Made by a program: the position numbers and the translations under genes
Origin: an archaeon
GTDB lineage: Archaea > Thermoproteota > Nitrososphaeria > Nitrososphaerales > Gagatemarchaeaceae
Length of the DNA stretch: 64,000 nucleotides
NCBI GenBank assembly: GCA_021786575.1
Contig: JAJYMY010000002.1
Location: 392,080-456,079, forward strand
Direction of reading: 5' to 3'
The notes under the pieces: model-generated
The model's database searches: none
Seen by the model: only the letters and a program-made list of their open reading frames with translations
Told to the model about the DNA's origin: nothing
Part shown: one piece after another, positions 61,584 through 64,000 of the stretch
How positions within the stretch are numbered: position 1 is the stretch's first letter
How the letters are laid out: every line of letters starts with the position of its first letter

Positions 61584-62069
61584 ATTAGCGTCGTATTAAT
61601 ACCACGATATAAGGGTGGTGCAATGCGAATTCGGGGGATTCTCAGGGCCTGGTCGAAACTGTTCGGCCAGCGCCCGGCCTCAACGTGATTCAGGTCATAT
61701 CCGTCTGGATTCGAACCCATGCGAGTGCAAATCCTAGCCGGGCTATCGTGCGCAACTTCGACGGTGACGATATTTGACAGGTCTCGCATCGTCCACGCGC
61801 GTCCGGCCTTGACTCCTCCCCAACGACCGCCAGATTGCATTCGCCCCGGGTCAGCCTGCCACCCCGGCCAGAACGTGGACCGCTAGGAGGGTGTGCATCG
61901 AAGGCCCGAGAGCCTGATGTCTGCACTGGCCGGGGCGCGCCATCCGTCGTCATCGCAGATTGTGAGCTGCCTCGGGCGGCTCCACGCTCGTCACGGCGTG
62001 ACCGGCGTCCGTGTCAACAATGGATAAAGCACCGCGCCCCGCCACAACGGCACAGGGGTCGAAGAAGGC
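61584..62069. other. 486-base region with attachment core 4, no gene seen
   Basis: It holds the antitoxin promoter and the exact 16-base attachment core at 61730. The rest has only Arg/Pro-rich frames typical of non-coding G+C-rich DNA. Confidence 0.5.
61730..61745 (+). repeat. Attachment core 4 (exact 16-nt copy of tRNA-Gln 3' end)
   Basis: AATCCTAGCCGGGCTA is identical to tRNA-Gln bases 51981-51996 in the same orientation, 9.7 kb away. It is the best candidate for the outer end of the integrated array. Confidence 0.78.
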
Positions 62070-62357
62070 TTGAAGGTGAAGACTGCTTCCACGAGGCGGG
62101 CCATAGACGGCTGGAGGCACAAATCGCGGGCACAGGTAAAGAGGTCCAGGGACTGGACGTTCTATCACGCGGCCCGGCTGCTGGCCTCACCCAGGCGTGA
62201 AAGGGCTGCCCTCGTCCCGCTCCTCGTCTACGCCTCTACGTTCTCCTTCGCCACCATGGAGCTCGTCATCCTCGTCCTATTGGGCTTCTACGTCGCGAAG
62301 CTCAAGTGCTACAGGTTCGTGAACTCTCTGCTCGGCGCGCTCCAGGCGCACCCTTGA
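62070..62357 (+). CDS. Hypothetical small protein, low support
   Basis: A 95-residue frame from TTG 62070: a basic N-terminal half and one hydrophobic helix (about 48-75). No family recognised and no convincing promoter seen; it may not be a gene. Confidence 0.35.
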   Translation: MKVKTASTRRAIDGWRHKSRAQVKRSRDWTFYHAARLLASPRRERAALVPLLVYASTFSFATMELVILVLLGFYVAKLKCYRFVNSLLGALQAHP

Positions 62358-62554
62358 CCGTCTCTTTCTCACCAGGGACACTCGTCCCGGCGGTCCTCAG
62401 GCGGGCGGCCACTCCCTTCCCAGGATTCTTGTCGCGGCGGCACAAGACGGGGCCCTCGCCTGTTTGCGGCGCGGCGACCAGCAGGCGGCGGGTCGAGGGG
62501 TCAGGCATTTCGATCTTTGGGGCTCCTCACGACGTATCCAACCGGTCGTCTCCG

Positions 62555-64000
62555 TCACTCGGGGGGTAAGCGCCTGTAAGAGAGCCCAAGGTCCATGCCC
62601 TGCCTCCTCCTTGCCCACTTCGAGACGAAGTAGATCGCCATGCATACGACCACCAATCCGAGGACGAATTCGTCCGACTGCAGAAGAGGGTAAGTGAGGA
62701 AAAGGTTGGGTCCCGCGACGTACTCGTACGCGAGAAAGACGTTGAAAGCAAGGGCGAGGGCGCCCGCCACGGAGATGGCCGGGATCCTCCAGACCTTGTA
62801 TTTGCTGATTGGGGATGAGTCGTACACGTCCTTCAACCTGAACGGGAACGCTATGGCTGTGACGCAGATGAGAAGGTATGCTATCTCAGTCCCGAACCCA
62901 GCCGAAGCCACGTACGACCCTATCGCGTTGAAGTGATAGATCACGAAGTAAAGCCAGACCAGGCTCCCGAAAAACGAGACCAGCAAGGCGGCGACGGGGG
63001 CCCCAGACCTGGGGCTGACCGACGAGACCCTGCTCGGAAGGACCCTGTCCATCGCTGCCCCGAGCATGATCCTCGTGCTCGCGAAATAGACGATCAGAAC
63101 CACCTGGAAAATGCCCATCATCATGCCTACGAAGATCACCACTAGGACCAGCGGGTCCCCTGACAGGAGGCTGATGATGTATGGGAAGAAAGGGTCAGGC
63201 ACGACGTTCAGGACGGCCCCGACGGGGCCGGGGGTGCTGCCGAACCAGAGGCCGTTGAAGGCATGGATGAACGTTAGGCCGACCGTCCCAGAGTAGGTGT
63301 ACCAGGTCAGGGCCCAGAGGGCGCCTATGGCGAGGTAGGACCCCACGATCTGGAAGAGCTGCAGCCTGAGGTTCCCTGCCCGCTTGATCTCGCCGAGGTT
63401 GTAGATGGACCATCCCGCGTACCCGAGCGACAGCCAGGCGATGGCCCAGAGGGTAATCGTCTCATATCCGCTGAACTTCTCCCCCAGCGCTACCCCGCTC
63501 TGACTGGCAGCGTTGATGATGACCTGGTATGCGTTCGGCCCTATCGCGCTGTCATACGAGTATACGGCGGCGTTGAAGGCGCTGACGAAGTCCTGATGGG
63601 TGCTCGCGATGAGCAGGCCGAGCATCGTCAGGAGCGAGAGCAGCGCTCCTCCGAATAGGACGTACTGCACCTTCACGTAGAACCTCACCCCGCGGGCTGC
63701 CACGAACAGCCCCAGCAGGAGGATGGCCGCGGTGATTACGAAAGTCGCCGCGGGAGACTGTAGCTCCGCAGCCAAGGAGGCGTATCCCGCGACCCCGGTC
63801 GCGCGAGCGAGGTCAGCGAAGAGGGGCTGAAGGCAAAGCTCCACCATCACCGACCCGAGGAACGCCGAGAAGAACCACTGCCAGACCGCCCAGGCGCTGA
63901 AAGTAGCCGCGAAGCCGACCGCTGGGTTCAGGACCCTGCTCTGCCACACGTAGTCCCCGCCCGCCCTCGGCATGGAGGACGCTTTGCGCCATCCGGCCTC
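62555..64000 (-). CDS. APC-family amino-acid permease (N-terminus outside window)
   Basis: A 481-codon frame still open at base 64000, so the N-terminus lies beyond the window. The visible part begins GWRKASSMPRAGGDYVW, which corresponds to the PRAGGDY/S motif after helix 2 of APC permeases, and continues with about ten helices. A typical substrate is an amino acid; the exact one is unknown. It fits the peptide- and amino-acid-using profile of the window. The end at 62555 is followed by about 200 bases with no gene. Confidence 0.88.
   Translation of the reverse strand, partial: EAGWRKASSMPRAGGDYVWQSRVLNPAVGFAATFSAWAVWQWFFSAFLGSVMVELCLQPLFADLARATGVAGYASLAAELQSPAATFVITAAILLLGLFVAARGVRFYVKVQYVLFGGALLSLLTMLGLLIASTHQDFVSAFNAAVYSYDSAIGPNAYQVIINAASQSGVALGEKFSGYETITLWAIAWLSLGYAGWSIYNLGEIKRAGNLRLQLFQIVGSYLAIGALWALTWYTYSGTVGLTFIHAFNGLWFGSTPGPVGAVLNVVPDPFFPYIISLLSGDPLVLVVIFVGMMMGIFQVVLIVYFASTRIMLGAAMDRVLPSRVSSVSPRSGAPVAALLVSFFGSLVWLYFVIYHFNAIGSYVASAGFGTEIAYLLICVTAIAFPFRLKDVYDSSPISKYKVWRIPAISVAGALALAFNVFLAYEYVAGPNLFLTYPLLQSDEFVLGLVVVCMAIYFVSKWARRRQGMDLGLSYRRLPPE

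Noticed and set aside
61835..62200. 121-codon plus-strand frame rich in Arg and Pro
   Set aside because: Composition is that of random G+C-rich DNA and no start context or family match was found.
1..64000. CRISPR arrays, rRNA operons, insertion-sequence ends
   Set aside because: I looked for regularly spaced repeats, rRNA-like blocks and transposases and saw none.

Overview
The window is archaeal chromosome, about 60% G+C and densely coded. It carries archaeal-type genes (RNase J-like nuclease, COG2150-type ACT regulator, AbrB-PhoU regulator, ThiN-domain regulator, TrpB2, archaeal ArgRS), an intron-bearing tRNA and an intein. Many start codons are TTG or GTG and lie 22-30 nt downstream of a TATA-like box, as expected for leaderless archaeal transcripts. 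The gene mix (Rieske/cytochrome b plus cupredoxin, oligopeptide ABC importer, APC permease, M1 peptidase, several aminotransferases) suggests a heterotrophic, peptide-using, respiring member of the Thermoproteota, perhaps Nitrososphaeria-like. That placement is inference from gene content only.

Layout. 1-14.5 kb: housekeeping core (ThiN-type regulator fragment, CTP synthase, AbrB-PhoU, MIP18-type Fe-S factor, MarC, acylphosphatase, isocitrate dehydrogenase, PfkB kinase with ACT regulator, TrpB2, a minus-strand RNase J/HAD/TldD/PmbA run). 14.6-25 kb: a 42-residue membrane protein, a HAD phosphatase, a GMC oxidoreductase split into two frames, an HPF-like protein, an M1 aminopeptidase fused to HEAT repeats, small membrane proteins and a PurD-like ATP-grasp enzyme interrupted by a 354-residue intein. 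25.4-32.6 kb: an aminotransferase and a five-gene oligopeptide ABC importer with a palindromic operator candidate next to its TATA box. 32.6-35.7 kb: cupredoxin, Rieske, cytochrome b and a small membrane subunit, in which one predicted heme ligand of cytochrome b is Lys.

36.8-43.2 kb is an accessory region ending at tRNA-Arg(CCG). It holds a VapBC pair whose toxin has an in-frame TAG, a frameshifted acetyltransferase, a 1344-residue surface protein and a decayed tyrosine recombinase beside the tRNA 3' end. A 12-nt piece of the tRNA recurs at 37.4 kb. The tRNA carries a probable 15-nt intron in its variable loop. 43.2-51.9 kb returns to core genes (MFS transporter, heterodimeric ABC exporter, ArgRS, HAD phosphatase, class V aminotransferase).

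51.9-61.7 kb looks like a tandem array of integrated elements at tRNA-Gln(CTG). The last 13-16 nt of the tRNA recur at 58.47, 59.34 and 61.73 kb. The array holds a GH99-like secreted enzyme, an unrecognised 380-residue protein, a PIN-GNAT-EVE-like three-domain protein overlapping an ASCH-domain gene (the best candidate for an undescribed system), small membrane proteins, an O-methyltransferase, a YcaQ-like protein and a RelE-type toxin pair. No integrase was recognised in it. The window ends inside an APC-family permease.
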